Of a stretch of 64,000 nt of DNA, positions 12,801 to 21,611 are shown one piece after another; the stretch's first letter is position 1, and every line of letters begins with the position of its first letter. The stretch comes from Phlebotomus papatasi (lineage: Eukaryota > Arthropoda > Insecta > Diptera > Psychodidae): the NCBI RefSeq assembly GCF_024763615.1, contig NC_077224.1, positions 65,482,712 to 65,546,711 on the forward strand. Reading direction: 5' to 3'. Below the pieces are notes generated by a model. The model was given only the letters and a program-made list of their open reading frames with translations, was not told the DNA's origin and ran no database searches. The position numbers and the translations under genes were made by a program.

Positions 12801-13569
12801 TTTTAGGTGTATTAGGGGTTAAAGGTACCCTTTTTCATGTTAATTTTACCCTTGTAAAGGTGTAAAATTAACATTAAAAATATTGATATATTTTTACACC
12901 TAAAATGTGTTAAAGTTATGAGGTAAAAAAGTTAATCGCACCCTCTTTTTTCTCAGTGTTTTCACTTAAGTTTTACAAGCGTTTTCTCTACTTCACTTAA
13001 AATTAAAAACAAGCAACTTGAACAATTTTTACAGAAAAATATAAAACGTTTGGAAAGATATCCTGAAAATGACCAAAGAAGAAATTGAAGGAGAATTGTG
13101 AGTATAATTGCAAGAGGGAGAACTCAATTGTCCCTGAGCGATAAGACAACTCCAATGTGGACAGTCTTCAGTGCCCTCCCAAGTGTTTCCCTTTTGGTCT
13201 GCAAATCGATTCCGGAGGTAAATTATGTTGCAGAGGGTAAGAGCAAAAAAATAATAAAGCTGCTGGTGATTTATTGATTTGGAAGAGAGAACGAGTCAAT
13301 CCTTGGACACTGAGTTCAGGGGAATCTCACCTCTCTGTCCAGTGTAATCCCCGATGCGATAAATATCGAATCCCATGCACAGAAGTGTTGTCACAGTACC
13401 GGATAAAAATGTTGTCTTTTGCCTCATCCTTGTTACTTTGCTGGACTTTGGCATCCCCATCGTCCTTCCAGGCTGAAATCCACCTTACCCTCTTCACTTC
13501 TTTCCCAGTCGTAGGAAGCTTTTCCGATTTGAGAATCTTTTCTGTGATTTTGGCGGGAAAAGTCGCCAT
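3900..13569 (-). CDS. pickpocket-type DEG/ENaC sodium channel subunit, 3' part not found
   Basis: This is a trimeric, amiloride-sensitive-type cation channel subunit of the plasma membrane. Exons in transcript order are 13569-13331, 11024-10821, 10573-10414, 9606-9538, 9474-9358, 8627-8478, 4369-4231 and 3953-3900, all with GT donors, AG acceptors and matching phases, giving about 377 residues. The N-terminal gating motif TSVHG sits in YCDNTSVHGIRYL (residue ~58). TM1 is FIWALIVSMATFGAVHV (residues 81-97). The hallmark FPAITICN follows, then GICYSFNS, HHPYEWP with the following T-x-x-x-x-SSDVRRL region, the cysteine-rich ANCMAECRQR...YCNCILDLFYP, and PCNISGLICL in the last exon. The family normally adds ~120-170 residues ending in TM2 (GxS selectivity filter). 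These are not in 2100-3899, so the gene may continue beyond position 1 with the fucosyltransferase nested in its intron, or may be truncated. The ATG at 13569 is the first in frame but a further 5' exon is possible. Introns are crowded with MITEs. Confidence 0.9.
5323..5730. repeat. foldback element, ends ATAAGGGAAGAGCACC
   Basis: ATAAGGGAAGAGCACC at the left is matched by GGTGCTCTTCCCTTAT at the right. It sits in the large pickpocket intron. It contains a 75-codon open frame (5350-5577, +) with no family resemblance that I recognise, which I treat as chance. Confidence 0.6.
5753..6005. repeat. ~250-bp MITE, family E copy 1
   Basis: The element is bounded by CACTGAGA and CTCAGTG. Internal landmarks are TTTAACACTTTTCAGGTGTA and GCAGGGTAAAATTAACATTT. 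Other copies are at 6847-7094, 12707-12958 and 48207-48455. This copy is in the opposite orientation to the other three. Confidence 0.8.
6847..7094. repeat. ~250-bp MITE, family E copy 2
   Basis: This has the same internal words as copy 1 (TTAATTTTACCCTTA, AAAGTGTTAAAGTTATGAGG) in reverse orientation, ending at TCTCAGTG. Together with copy 1 it brackets ~840 bp as an inverted pair. Confidence 0.78.
7150..7570. repeat. composite repeat: diverged relative of the Stowaway-like element with a (TATC)n-tailed insertion
   Basis: The parts 7170-7300 and 7500-7570 resemble 12210-12475, the right half of the element at 11571-12483 (shared TAACTATCT/TAATTATCT, GGAGCT and TCTGAAACCATTCCTTA). Between them lies a less AT-rich piece ending GATGAATAAATATC with a TATC microsatellite (~7478-7497). 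A simple tandem tail of that kind suggests the 3' end of a non-LTR retroelement or SINE. Confidence 0.45.
7790..8015. mobile_element. MITE family A copy 1, CAGTAGACTCTC ends, TA flanks
   Basis: It starts CAGTAGACTCTCTCTCAATT, ends GCGAGAATCTACTG, and is flanked by TA on both sides (7788-7789, 8016-8017). Two further copies are at 32811-33181 and 38200-38433 (reverse orientation). CAGT ends with TA duplications point to the Tc1/mariner superfamily. There is no coding capacity. Confidence 0.82.
10007..10155. repeat. short element, TTAA-CCTTTAAGGACGA family F
   Basis: The left end TTAATCCTTTAAGGACGA is matched by the right end TCGTTCTTAAAGAGTTAA, with the internal palindromic word GGGTCACCGATGACCC. 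Relatives are at 24282, 25842, 26861 and 52980. Confidence 0.65.
11131..11564. repeat. long foldback element in pickpocket intron 1
   Basis: The left arm (TTAAGGACAGAATCACATTG, then ACAGTAAAATGCTCACCG) is mirrored at the right (CGGTGAGCATTTTACTGTCA, ATGTGATTCTGCCTTAA). Further inside, AATTGAAGAAATAAAACG at ~11280 pairs with CGTTTTATTTCTTCAATT at ~11373. Nearly the whole ~430 bp can fold on itself. Confidence 0.8.
11571..12483. mobile_element. 913-bp foldback MITE with Stowaway-like ends, TA flanks
   Basis: The left terminus is CTCCCTCCGTTCCGAAATAA followed by GTCGTACGTTTG. The right terminus is its reverse complement (CGTACGACTTATTTCGGAAC, GGAGGGAG). TA lies immediately outside both ends. 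An inner inverted repeat pairs GGTGAGAGATACAGACTTGG (~11830) with CCAAGTCCCTATCTCTCACC (~12057). It has no transposase-like frame. The termini closely resemble the grass Stowaway consensus, which is known from plants. It is inserted directly beside the foldback at 11131-11564. Confidence 0.8.
12707..12958. repeat. ~250-bp MITE, family E copy 3
   Basis: It is bounded by CACTGTGAGAGAAATCCG and TTTTTTCTCAGTG, in the same orientation as 48207-48455 and colinear with that copy through TTAGGTGTATTAGGGGTTAA. Confidence 0.8.
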
Positions 13570-14271
13570 CGTACAGCCCGGGACCAACAATCCTCTGCAA
13601 GTTTGGTACTGAAACTGACCTAGAGAATTGCCTAGAAGTGACTCGCGGAGTCAATTTAGGTGGCATTGGTGACACCTTTCTCACGGGATATAGGAAATTG
13701 TTCGACAAGTGGACAGCTACAAATTGCTAGTGAGAGGAAAAAGTAAAGAAAATTGTTGGAGTATTATCTAAGCTGACATATTGTCACATAAATATCAGCA
13801 GCAAATGTGTGAAATATATTTCCCACGAAAACACAAAAGAAAAACACCCACAATGTTCTCGAAATAATTGAATTTTCCACCCAATCACTGATGGCAACAA
13901 TTTATTCAGTGGTTGCACGTTGTAGAATTTATACAGATAATTTTGTGGAAGGGTGTTTTCTATTTATTTATTTTCTTTCGATTTTGTCTTTTCCTTTAAA
14001 TTTAAAATAAAATCTTGGAGAATTTTCGCAGATAATGTATTGAATTGAATGATAAATTGAAATTATAAACACCTATTTTCGATTAATTTCATTTTATTTG
14101 CTTATTTGTTATTTGTTGTTTGTGTAATAAAAGCTAGTCTAAACAAATTATTGCATTTAAAAGAACCTGAAAAATATGGACAGGCCATCGCCTTAAAATC
14201 TCAGAATCTCATTTTGGCTATGGAATACGATTTTCTTGTACTCTGACGCACCAGAGTGAAATGACTCCATT

Positions 14272-14738
14272 TCACCGGATCTAAATCCAATAGAAAATCT
14301 GTGGGGCATCCTTTCCAGAGATGTTTACGCAGGAGGGAAGCAATATGGGACAGTGGAAGAGCTTAAGAATGCCATCGGATGTGCCTGAGAGCGAACTGAG
14401 CTAAAAACTCTTCAAAAATTTGTGTTAAGTATGCCAAAAAGACTTATTTCTGTTATCAAGAACATGGGATTAAATACAAAATATTGAAATTATTCTCATT
14501 GATCTGGTTTTTTCATTTTTATTTAAAAAATTGGCATCGTCACTAATTTGAATTTCGCTTTAAATCACTTAAAAATTTCATATTTTGGCTGGCGTGCACT
14601 CACGAACGCAAGTGCACGTGGGTCACTACCATAAAAAGTATTGTTGGATAGGCCTATATTATACAAAAAAATATTAGGTTGATCCGACTTACACACCACC
14701 CACATATAGGTCCGTCCCTATTTGAATTTCGCTCACTG
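14272..14738 (+). pseudogene. Tc1-like transposase C-terminal remnant with right terminal repeat
   Basis: The frame starting at 14272 reads SPDLNPIENLWGIL, the block around the last acidic residue of the DDE catalytic triad in Tc1 transposases. It continues through VEELKNAIG, a TGA stop at 14386-14388, and LSMPKRLISVIKNMG before a TGA at 14485. The internal stop stands where the family often has Trp (TGG to TGA). Upstream catalytic regions are absent. The sequence continues to a Tc1-type end, TTTGAATTTCGCTCACTG, followed by TA at 14739. It is a 5'-truncated, inactive copy. Confidence 0.85.
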
Positions 14739-14996
14739 TATTTAGCCAAACAGAGAACGCGAAGGGATTAATTACATGTTCTTCTTATTCTAGAATAAAT
14801 TTTCAATTTTTCAAATTGGTTTATTTAAATCATTAAATAAATTAGAAAAATTTATTAGGGAAAACAAATGATTTTAAAAAGTTTAATTAATATTTCATAT
14901 TAAATTTATATTAGTGAAATCTGTCCAGCGAACATAAAATTCTAAAAGGAGAATGGGCAAAAGTGGTCTATGATGCGTCCACCAATGAGAGACCTG

Positions 14997-15214
14997 TAGG
15001 GGAAAGTACTCTCTTTTCGAACGTTCTTGCCTTCGAATAATGTGAATTTTCTTTTATTTTTCTTAAGAGACTTGCACGTTTTTATTAAATATTAGTTCCT
15101 TATCATCAATTATTGATAATTGCATAATAATTATGTGTAATTCTCTTAGGAAAAATAAAAGAAATTCACATTATTCAAAGGCATGAACATTCGAAGGGAG
15201 AGTACTTTCCCCTA
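14997..15214. repeat. ~218-bp foldback, ends GTAGGGGAAAGTACTCTC
   Basis: GTAGGGGAAAGTACTCTC is matched by GAGAGTACTTTCCCCTAC at the right end. The arms continue inward (GTGAATTTTCTTTTATTTTT versus AAAAATAAAAGAAATTCAC) with a small loop near 15105. Almost the entire element is stem. Confidence 0.85.
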
Positions 15215-15899
15215 CACTGATGGCAATCGATATACAGTACGGTTCAAAACATTAAAACACATTAATATTTTGGCCATAATTTTTTTTTGTATTATTATCT
15301 ATACTTGATGATCGTGTTATGGTAAACTCTATATTTATTCTCGAACAAGTTCGATGAGTTATTACTATTAACACTTTAAATCCCAAAGTGACATTTTACT
15401 CCAATTTTAAGTTTGGAGCTTCACAGTAGGAATTCTATTCAATATTATTCTAAAGTGATAACACGAATGTAAAGAGAATTTAATTTTCGTTTAGTGGAAA
15501 AAATAGTTGATAACTTTTCTATTATTTAAAAAAAGGGAAAAACCCAAAAATGGGCGTAGAATACCAAATTGGCGTAAAATGTCATCTTTTTTATATGGAG
15601 TTGGCATCAGAAATAAACATTTAAATGGCTTATACTACATAACCTAAAAAATTTTAACATTTTTTGAGTTTTGTCACGAATCGAAAAAATACGTGAAAAT
15701 GTTAGAATAATTATTAAAAATTAAATAATGTAAGACCTAGAATTGTTGTAAAGTAGTACTGTAGGAAAAAATAAGGTGAAAATTTACTTTTACTTTTACT
15801 TAGACGCCATTAGACATAAAATTTCCCTTTGCCTCCAAAAATTGCGAGTGCAATCGTATGAGTAGCTATAATACTTAAGGCCTGAGGGCAATTTTCGTC

Positions 15900-16290
15900 A
15901 AAAATTTCATTTTTGACAAAATTTTGGCGTTTTCACATGCAGCGGTGCAGACCATTTTCTTCAAAAAAGCAATTTTTGAAAAAAAAAACTGCTCCCAATG
16001 TGTAGATGCCTTCAAAGGCCTCTACACATTGTGAGCAATTTTCGTCAAAAATTGCATTTTTGACAGAATTTTGACGTTTCTGCCTACAGCACTGCAGCCA
16101 ATTTCCTTCAAAGGAGCAATTTTTGACGAAAATTGTTCTCAATGTGTAGACATCTTAAGGCCTCTACACATTGGGTGCAATTTTCGTCAAAAATTGCTTT
16201 TTTGATCGAAATTGTCTGCACTGGTGTAGGTGAAAATGTCAAAATTCTGTCAAAAATGCAATTTTTGACGAAAATTGGTCGAAATGTGTA
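15900..16290. repeat. cluster of short inverted repeats, GTGTAGAGGCC / TCGTCAAAAATTGC
   Basis: CAATTTTCGTCAAAAATTGC and its complement TTTTTGACGAAAATTG alternate with AATGTGTAGA(GGCC/CATC) several times. These look like overlapping or nested copies of a ~100-bp foldback. Related ends recur at 29460-30400, 31725 and 33100. Confidence 0.7.
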
Positions 16291-16299
16291 GAGGCCTTG

Positions 16300-16595
16300 A
16301 GGAATTCAGGATTTTGGCTTCCAAAATTTCGGCGTTCAGAATTTTGGTTTTTCGGGATTTTGGTTTTCAGAATTTTGGCGTTCGAGATGTTGGCTCATTT
16401 GGGATTTTGATCAATTCCGAATTTAGGCTTTTTGGACTTTCGACTTACGGGATTTCTGGGGATTTCAGCATTAGGAATTTTTCTGGATTTTGGCGGTCGG
16501 CATATTGGTTTTTCGGGATTTTGACTTTCGGGATTTCTCAGGATTTGGGCGTACGGGATATTAGCTTTCGGGATTTTGATCGGGAACCCTACAAA
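16300..16595. repeat. degenerate ~18-bp satellite, TTTTCGGGATTTTGGC type
   Basis: Some 15-17 diverged units vary around GGCTTTTCGGGATTTT. This is the reverse complement of the unit making up 30480-31460. It starts right after a GTGTAGAGGCCTTGAGG boundary, so the array appears to sit inside or beside that repeat family. Confidence 0.75.
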
Positions 16596-16739
16596 ACATG
16601 TCTAACAATAAAAAAAAACCGTTGAGTCGTAAAAAATTCAAAAAAAAAAATTGTTTTGGAGTCTTTGGTTTGAAAAAGAGGAAAAATTTAACTATGGGGA
16701 GATCACTGAAAACTATAAGTCAATATCTAAATCTTTCAC

Positions 16740-17015
16740 GAGTACATACTTCATCAATTCATTATCGATTGAAATCGATGCAGCTGTGTTGAAAATTTCA
16801 ATACTTTTTCAAAAAATCTAGATTTAAGCAAAGCCGTTGAAAAAATAAGGCTTCCCATAGTATTTGAACTTTGACCTCTCAAAAATTCATAAAGAATTTC
16901 CCGGTCATTAGTTATGTATGGACAAAATGCTTCGATAGTGTCCGAGGGGCTACTTCTAAATTCTAAAACATATCCCAATCCAAAGTAAAAGAAATCGTTG
17001 GAAGCTTTCAACAAA
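16740..17015. repeat. diverged copy of the ~310-bp repeat at 57.7-58.5 kb
   Basis: It is colinear with the 57694-58462 array in the same orientation. Shared stretches include TTGAAAATTTCAATACTTTT with CAAAAAATC, TTGACC and TTCCCGGTCAT / TTTCCGGTCAT, and ACTTCTAAA...CATATCC. Confidence 0.6.
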
Positions 17016-17504
17016 AGATTTGGTTTTAGAGGTGGAAGAATGGAAATGCAGGAAAAATGGTAAAAACGTATCTAAAGAAATGGAGTATTTTTTTCTCTCT
17101 TTGGGGCACTTTTGAAAGCGCCACCTTTATTCTTTTATTTCTTTATTAAAAATGGTCCTTATTATGATATAATTCAATTCATAAAACGAGAGTGAAGCTA
17201 TTATGATAAGACTTGTTTCCACAAATAAAAGAAAAAGATCGTTCAAAGCTACCCCGTAGCCCAATTCAAAGGTACCCCCCCCCCCGTGTGTTCATTACGT
17301 TTCGTTCGTTCGTTCACTAATTAAAACCGTTAAAAATTTCGCTTCGCGCTCGAAATTCAAAAAACTCTAGTACAACTTCGCTCATGCGCAACGCAATGGT
17401 CCGTCTGTCAGTGAATGTTTATCAATTTTTGGGGTGTGGAGCAGAAAATTGCTTAAAAATTCCTAAAATCCAGTGAAAAGAGTGCATTTGGGATTAACAG
17501 AATC

Positions 17505-18020
17505 ATGGCCAAGAATACTGCCAGCTCAGCCTTTAGGAAAATCGACGTGGACCAGTACAATGAGGACAATTTCAGGGAAGATGATCCAGACTTTGGCGGT
17601 CCTGGAGGTCCAGATGAGAATGAAATCAGCGGCTTGATGAATCAGGGAAAGCACTTTGAAGCTCTCAGATCGGTACTTCAGAATGCTCCACTCGGCTCCA
17701 AGAACCAGCAAGTCAAGGTGGGACTAGGAATAGATTTTGGATTTACTTTCTGGAGATTATTGAACTCTGTCTTTCAGGACAATGCCCTCAATATGACACT
17801 GAGAGTTCTCCTGTCCATAAAATCATCCCAAATGGATGGTGCAATTGATTTCCTGGAAGATCCGGAACTCTTCGACGTCCTCATGAAGTATATTTACCGA
17901 GGATTTGAGATTCCATCAGAAGGATCCAGTGGACACTTGCTGCAATGGCATGAAAAAGTCTTCAATCGGGCTGGAGTTGGAAGCATCGTGAGAGTTCTCT
18001 CGGACACAAATCGCGCTTAG
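17505..18020 (+). CDS. Arpc5: ARPC5, Arp2/3 complex subunit 5 (p16-ARC), two exons
   Basis: This is the subunit of the seven-member Arp2/3 complex that tethers ARPC4/ARPC1 and Arp2 and supports branched actin nucleation in the cytoplasm. Exon 1 is 17505-17717, exon 2 is 17778-18020, and the product is 151 aa, the usual length. It begins MAKNTASSAFRKIDVDQY and ends LLQWHEKVFNRAGVGSIVRV, both close to animal ARPC5. LMKYIYRGFE and GPDE...LMNQG are further family landmarks. The 60-base intron (GTGGGA...TTTCAG) is divisible by three and has no stop, so a continuous frame would read 20 extra residues between SKNQQVK and DNALNMT. The family alignment shows those are intronic. The neighbour pickpocket is divergent and Drp1 is convergent. 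No clear AATAAA was found just downstream. Confidence 0.96.
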   Translation: MAKNTASSAFRKIDVDQYNEDNFREDDPDFGGPGGPDENEISGLMNQGKHFEALRSVLQNAPLGSKNQQVKVGLGIDFGFTFWRLLNSVFQDNALNMTLRVLLSIKSSQMDGAIDFLEDPELFDVLMKYIYRGFEIPSEGSSGHLLQWHEKVFNRAGVGSIVRVLSDTNRA

Positions 18021-18882
18021 AACTTGCCCAGAAGCATATTTATACCATTTGTTACATCCTGAAACTGTAAGATTTTATGCAATACATTCACAAGAGACTT
18101 TCCTCAGACATTTTCTTTTGATTCTTCCCTGGATTCATTGGGAATATCCCGGAAAGGCTTGCTCAAGGGGTGACTCATTCCATTATCTCGGATGCACATA
18201 TTGGTTTCTGATTTTTCAAGTTTTATGAAATCGGGAAACCTTACAGTTTCTACATGATTATTATTTAACATGAAGATTTCATGATTTTTCCTTTATTTGA
18301 CTGAGTTCTATAATTTTTTTTTCACTTTTTTTATGTTTCACGAAACCGTTCAAGTTTTTCCTAGAATCCAATTTTTTTGTATGCTTGGTGTACATATTTT
18401 CTTGTTTTGCTCTGATTTCGTTGATGTTCTCAGGTAAATTAGAAATATGAAAACTCGTAAGAAAAAAATCTCATATATCTTGTAAATCTTGAGAAGCCTT
18501 GAGATTCCTCGAGTTTAACAAAAGAAATTAAAATTGAAGGGCACTGATTGATTCAAAAGGTAAGAACTCGTATTATGATGCAAGTGTACCGGGTTCTAAT
18601 CGTCTTCGGTCACCAGGAATTTTTGACTTGATTCTACAGGACATGGGATTGGAAATATCATCCCTGTATAAGATAAGCCTAGATAAGAAGAGATAGAAGC
18701 TGATCCAGCAACCACAAACTCTGTGAGATAACGCGGCCTACCAGCCGAAATAATCCTGGAAATGAAATCGAGATAACCGGGCAGTGGAAGACCAAGTATG
18801 GGATCAACCGGATCAACATATGCAAATGTGTGATCATATTTGCGATCAGAGAAATAAATCTAAAAATCGTCTGCATACAAAT

Positions 18883-19232
18883 CGTCGGTTCCGAAGAAGA
18901 CTATTATAAGTCTACTTACAGTAGTATAAAAAGATGTTGAAAACACAAAATTTTATGTTGATTAAGATATTCCTGTAAAAGTTACAAGAAAAAAACTTAA
19001 AATCAGCGTGCCCAATTATTGAGTTTTTTATCCACAATTTTGCTATAGTTAATTTAAAAGTAGTGTTAACTAGAAGATATTCAATGCGTAAGTATGTTGA
19101 AATAGTTTCAAAAGCTGAAATTATACTAACTGCAGTGAAATTAATGAAAATAAATTTTAGCTGTCAAACTTTAAACCTCTTTCCTGTAAAGTTTACATTT
19201 TGGACTTACAATAGTCTTCTTCGGAACCGACG
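18883..19232. repeat. foldback element, ends CGTCGGTTCCGAAGAAGACT
   Basis: CGTCGGTTCCGAAGAAGACT at the left is matched by AGTCTTCTTCGGAACCGACG at the right, as a ~350-bp element with an AT-rich interior. Confidence 0.78.
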
Positions 19233-19401
19233 AAATGATACCTGCACTATCTGAGAACCTGCGGAAAATTATTTATAGAAAAGAAAGAAATGGATAGGTC
19301 ACAAAATGGTACCTTGATGGTTGATTCAGTGAGTTAAGGGCCTTGATAGAGTTGAGGATTATCCGATAGACGGTTTGGCGTAATTATATTAGAAATAATG
19401 G

Positions 19402-20413
19402 TTAACTCTTTCCGGACTACAACATATCCAGCGAACTAATTTCAGTTAAACTCATTTTATTGTAAGTCTTAGTGGTCAAATATGATACTTTTGTAGAGAA
19501 AGAATTTTCTCCGCCTCTGGGAAATTGGAAAACTCATGGGTACTTTCGTCCCCAAAAGAACGAAAAGGAGACAAACTTCAATTTTCCAAAAGCCAATAAT
19601 ATCAATTTTGTGAATTATTTTTGCGTCTCAAATGAGTCCTTTACAATGTTGATAACTAAAACAAGGTGAATTATTGACCAGTATCTTGTGGGATGTCCAG
19701 GAAGTGCTAAAAAAGACACCCAGCTCCTGCTTGTAAACAGATTCCTCATAATATTTTACACGTAACACTTTAAAACACATTACTCTGAACACAATGTTAT
19801 TGTAGACGCATTAAGCTTTCTCAAGAGCCAAAAAACACTTCCTGGACAATCAGAATTCGCCAAAATCAGAAAGAATAGGAAAAACTTCCCCGAAAGCAAT
19901 CTCCTGCGCTGCCAAATGTCAAAATTATCGGCCATATTGGCAAAAATGTCACTCCCGCTTGGAATTTTATTACAAGGTTGGTGTCAAAAAGCAAATGGCG
20001 GGCATTAGCGGGATAACCTTACATTTGACCTCTAGATTTTTGGGGACGAGAGTACCCAAAAAGTTTGAACAAGTTTTTTGAAAATTAAAGAAAAAAATGT
20101 TTTTCGAATTTATGTAATCTGTAATTGTTAGTTACCATACTTATTGGCTCCGAGAAGTTTTTCCTTATTCGGGTCTAGAAATATCAAAAAAGTCACCATA
20201 TCTGCAAGGAAGCAGAAAATCAAAAATTTACGATTTTTGACCAAAAATATCTAAGCTCAGGAGTTAATTGGGATCCTGCAAAAAATATCCTAGATTTGGA
20301 CATCCTTATAGTTTGTAATTATCCACAAGAATCGGGTTTTTATCGATTCTAAATAGTCTAAAAAATTATTTTTTCATGGATACCCAGAGTCCCAAAGGAG
20401 ACGAAAGAGTTAA
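19402..20413. repeat. ~1-kb element, ends TTAACTCTTTCCGGAC / GACGAAAGAGTTAA
   Basis: The terminal TTAACTCTTT is matched by AAAGAGTTAA. The right segment, GGATCCTGCAAAAAATATCC, with TAGTTTGTAATTATCCACAA, is shared with the shorter copy at 22532-22776. The interior shows internal direct and inverted similarity but no transposase. Confidence 0.7.
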
Positions 20414-21519
20414 ACCACATTTCTCTCATTTTCCATTTAGCCGTCTCTCGGCTTAAGTCCCAAGTATGTCAATGACCTAACTAAGATCAAGGAGAGATGA
20501 GATTGATTGACCAGACCTTCCAATCTGCGATCAAAATCCAAGGTCAGATTGTTTAAAATGGACGGACGAAGAGTCATGAAGCTTGTAACAGAGCAGAGAG
20601 AGTGTGAAATGCTGTCAAAGAGAAGTCCAAATTTTATGAAACATATTATAGGTGTTTCATGTTTCATGAAATCTTTCGATAATTTCTCATGTTTCACGAA
20701 ACATTTCTCATGCGATTGCCACGGGTTTCTGAATATGAATGACCCCTTGGACTCCTTAGCCCAGACGATTCTTGAATTAAAACACAAATTTTCTGATTAA
20801 TTACAATTTCAAATATTTATTGGTGGCGAATAGGTTTGTCTAACAATGTAATTTTTGTGAGAAAAATTTACTCACAAAAATGCATACTTTTTTTTGTTCA
20901 AAAATGGATTCATCTAAAATTGTCTGTCTTGGGAATGATGCCTGAAAACTACAATTACAATTTATTCTTCCGAATTTATTAAGCATATCCTCTAAAAAAA
21001 CATTTCCCAAAATGCAAAAACTAAAGCAATTGCTAGGAAAAGTCTCACTAAAAAAAATCATAATCTACAATTCTTTTATTCAAAAAAGAATCCTAATAAA
21101 AAAACAATCTCGTGATTTTTTGGTGAACAAATGCATGATTTAACAAAGGAAAATGAGGAAAATGTTTCGAGAGATATTCACGAAAAAAGGTAAAAAAAAT
21201 AAAGAGAAAAAACAGCCATGTGTTTCGATTTTCTACCTTAACAAAGTGTCAAAATGATTTCTCACTCAAGGAGAATAATAAATTAATATTTTCTTTTTAT
21301 CTCTTATTACATTTAAAACCTTTGTCATCTAACAATTATTCATGTTACCAATGCATTACACCAAAACTTTTATTATATTCTTTTTTTTTCTTTTTTTTGC
21401 AAAGAGCTAGAAAAAACTTTCAATGCATTTCTTTTCCGGGATAAAATATTCATTATTAATTTCTTACTTTTTTTTCTTTCTATTACTTTTTATCTTGAAA
21501 TATCGCGATTTTTTCATGC

Positions 21520-21525
21520 TTTATT
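21520..21525 (-). terminator. polyadenylation signal AATAAA of Drp1
   Basis: On the minus strand a canonical AATAAA lies ~90 bases past the Drp1 stop codon. Confidence 0.5.
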
Positions 21526-21611
21526 TAATTTAATTTAAGGTAAAATGTTTTTTTTCTTTAGTTTATAAAATTCCTCAAAAAGAAAAAGAAAATGATAAAA
21601 ACCCTATTTTT

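Larger units (their letters stand above)
13570..17504. other. intergenic DNA between the divergent pickpocket and ARPC5 genes
   Basis: About 3.9 kb with no gene exon recognised. It holds a Tc1 remnant, a 220-bp foldback, arrays of GTGTAGAGGCC-type repeats and a degenerate satellite. The last ~200 bp, probably the ARPC5 promoter and 5' UTR, contain an 11-C run (17275-17285) and a short GTTC tandem (~17299-17314). Confidence 0.5.
18021..21519. other. intergenic DNA between convergent ARPC5 and Drp1
   Basis: This is the 3' flank of ARPC5 followed by repeats (18883-19232 and 19402-20413). The open frames around 20437-20800 lack any recognisable family and overlap on both strands. Short GTTTCATG/GTTTCACGAAAC palindromic words recur at 18337, 20655 and 20690. 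No gene is supported. Confidence 0.5.

Noticed and set aside
13433..13708. 91-codon minus-strand frame overlapping pickpocket exon 1
   Set aside because: It overlaps in another frame the exon that carries the TSVHG gating motif and splices correctly to TM1. It has no family resemblance.
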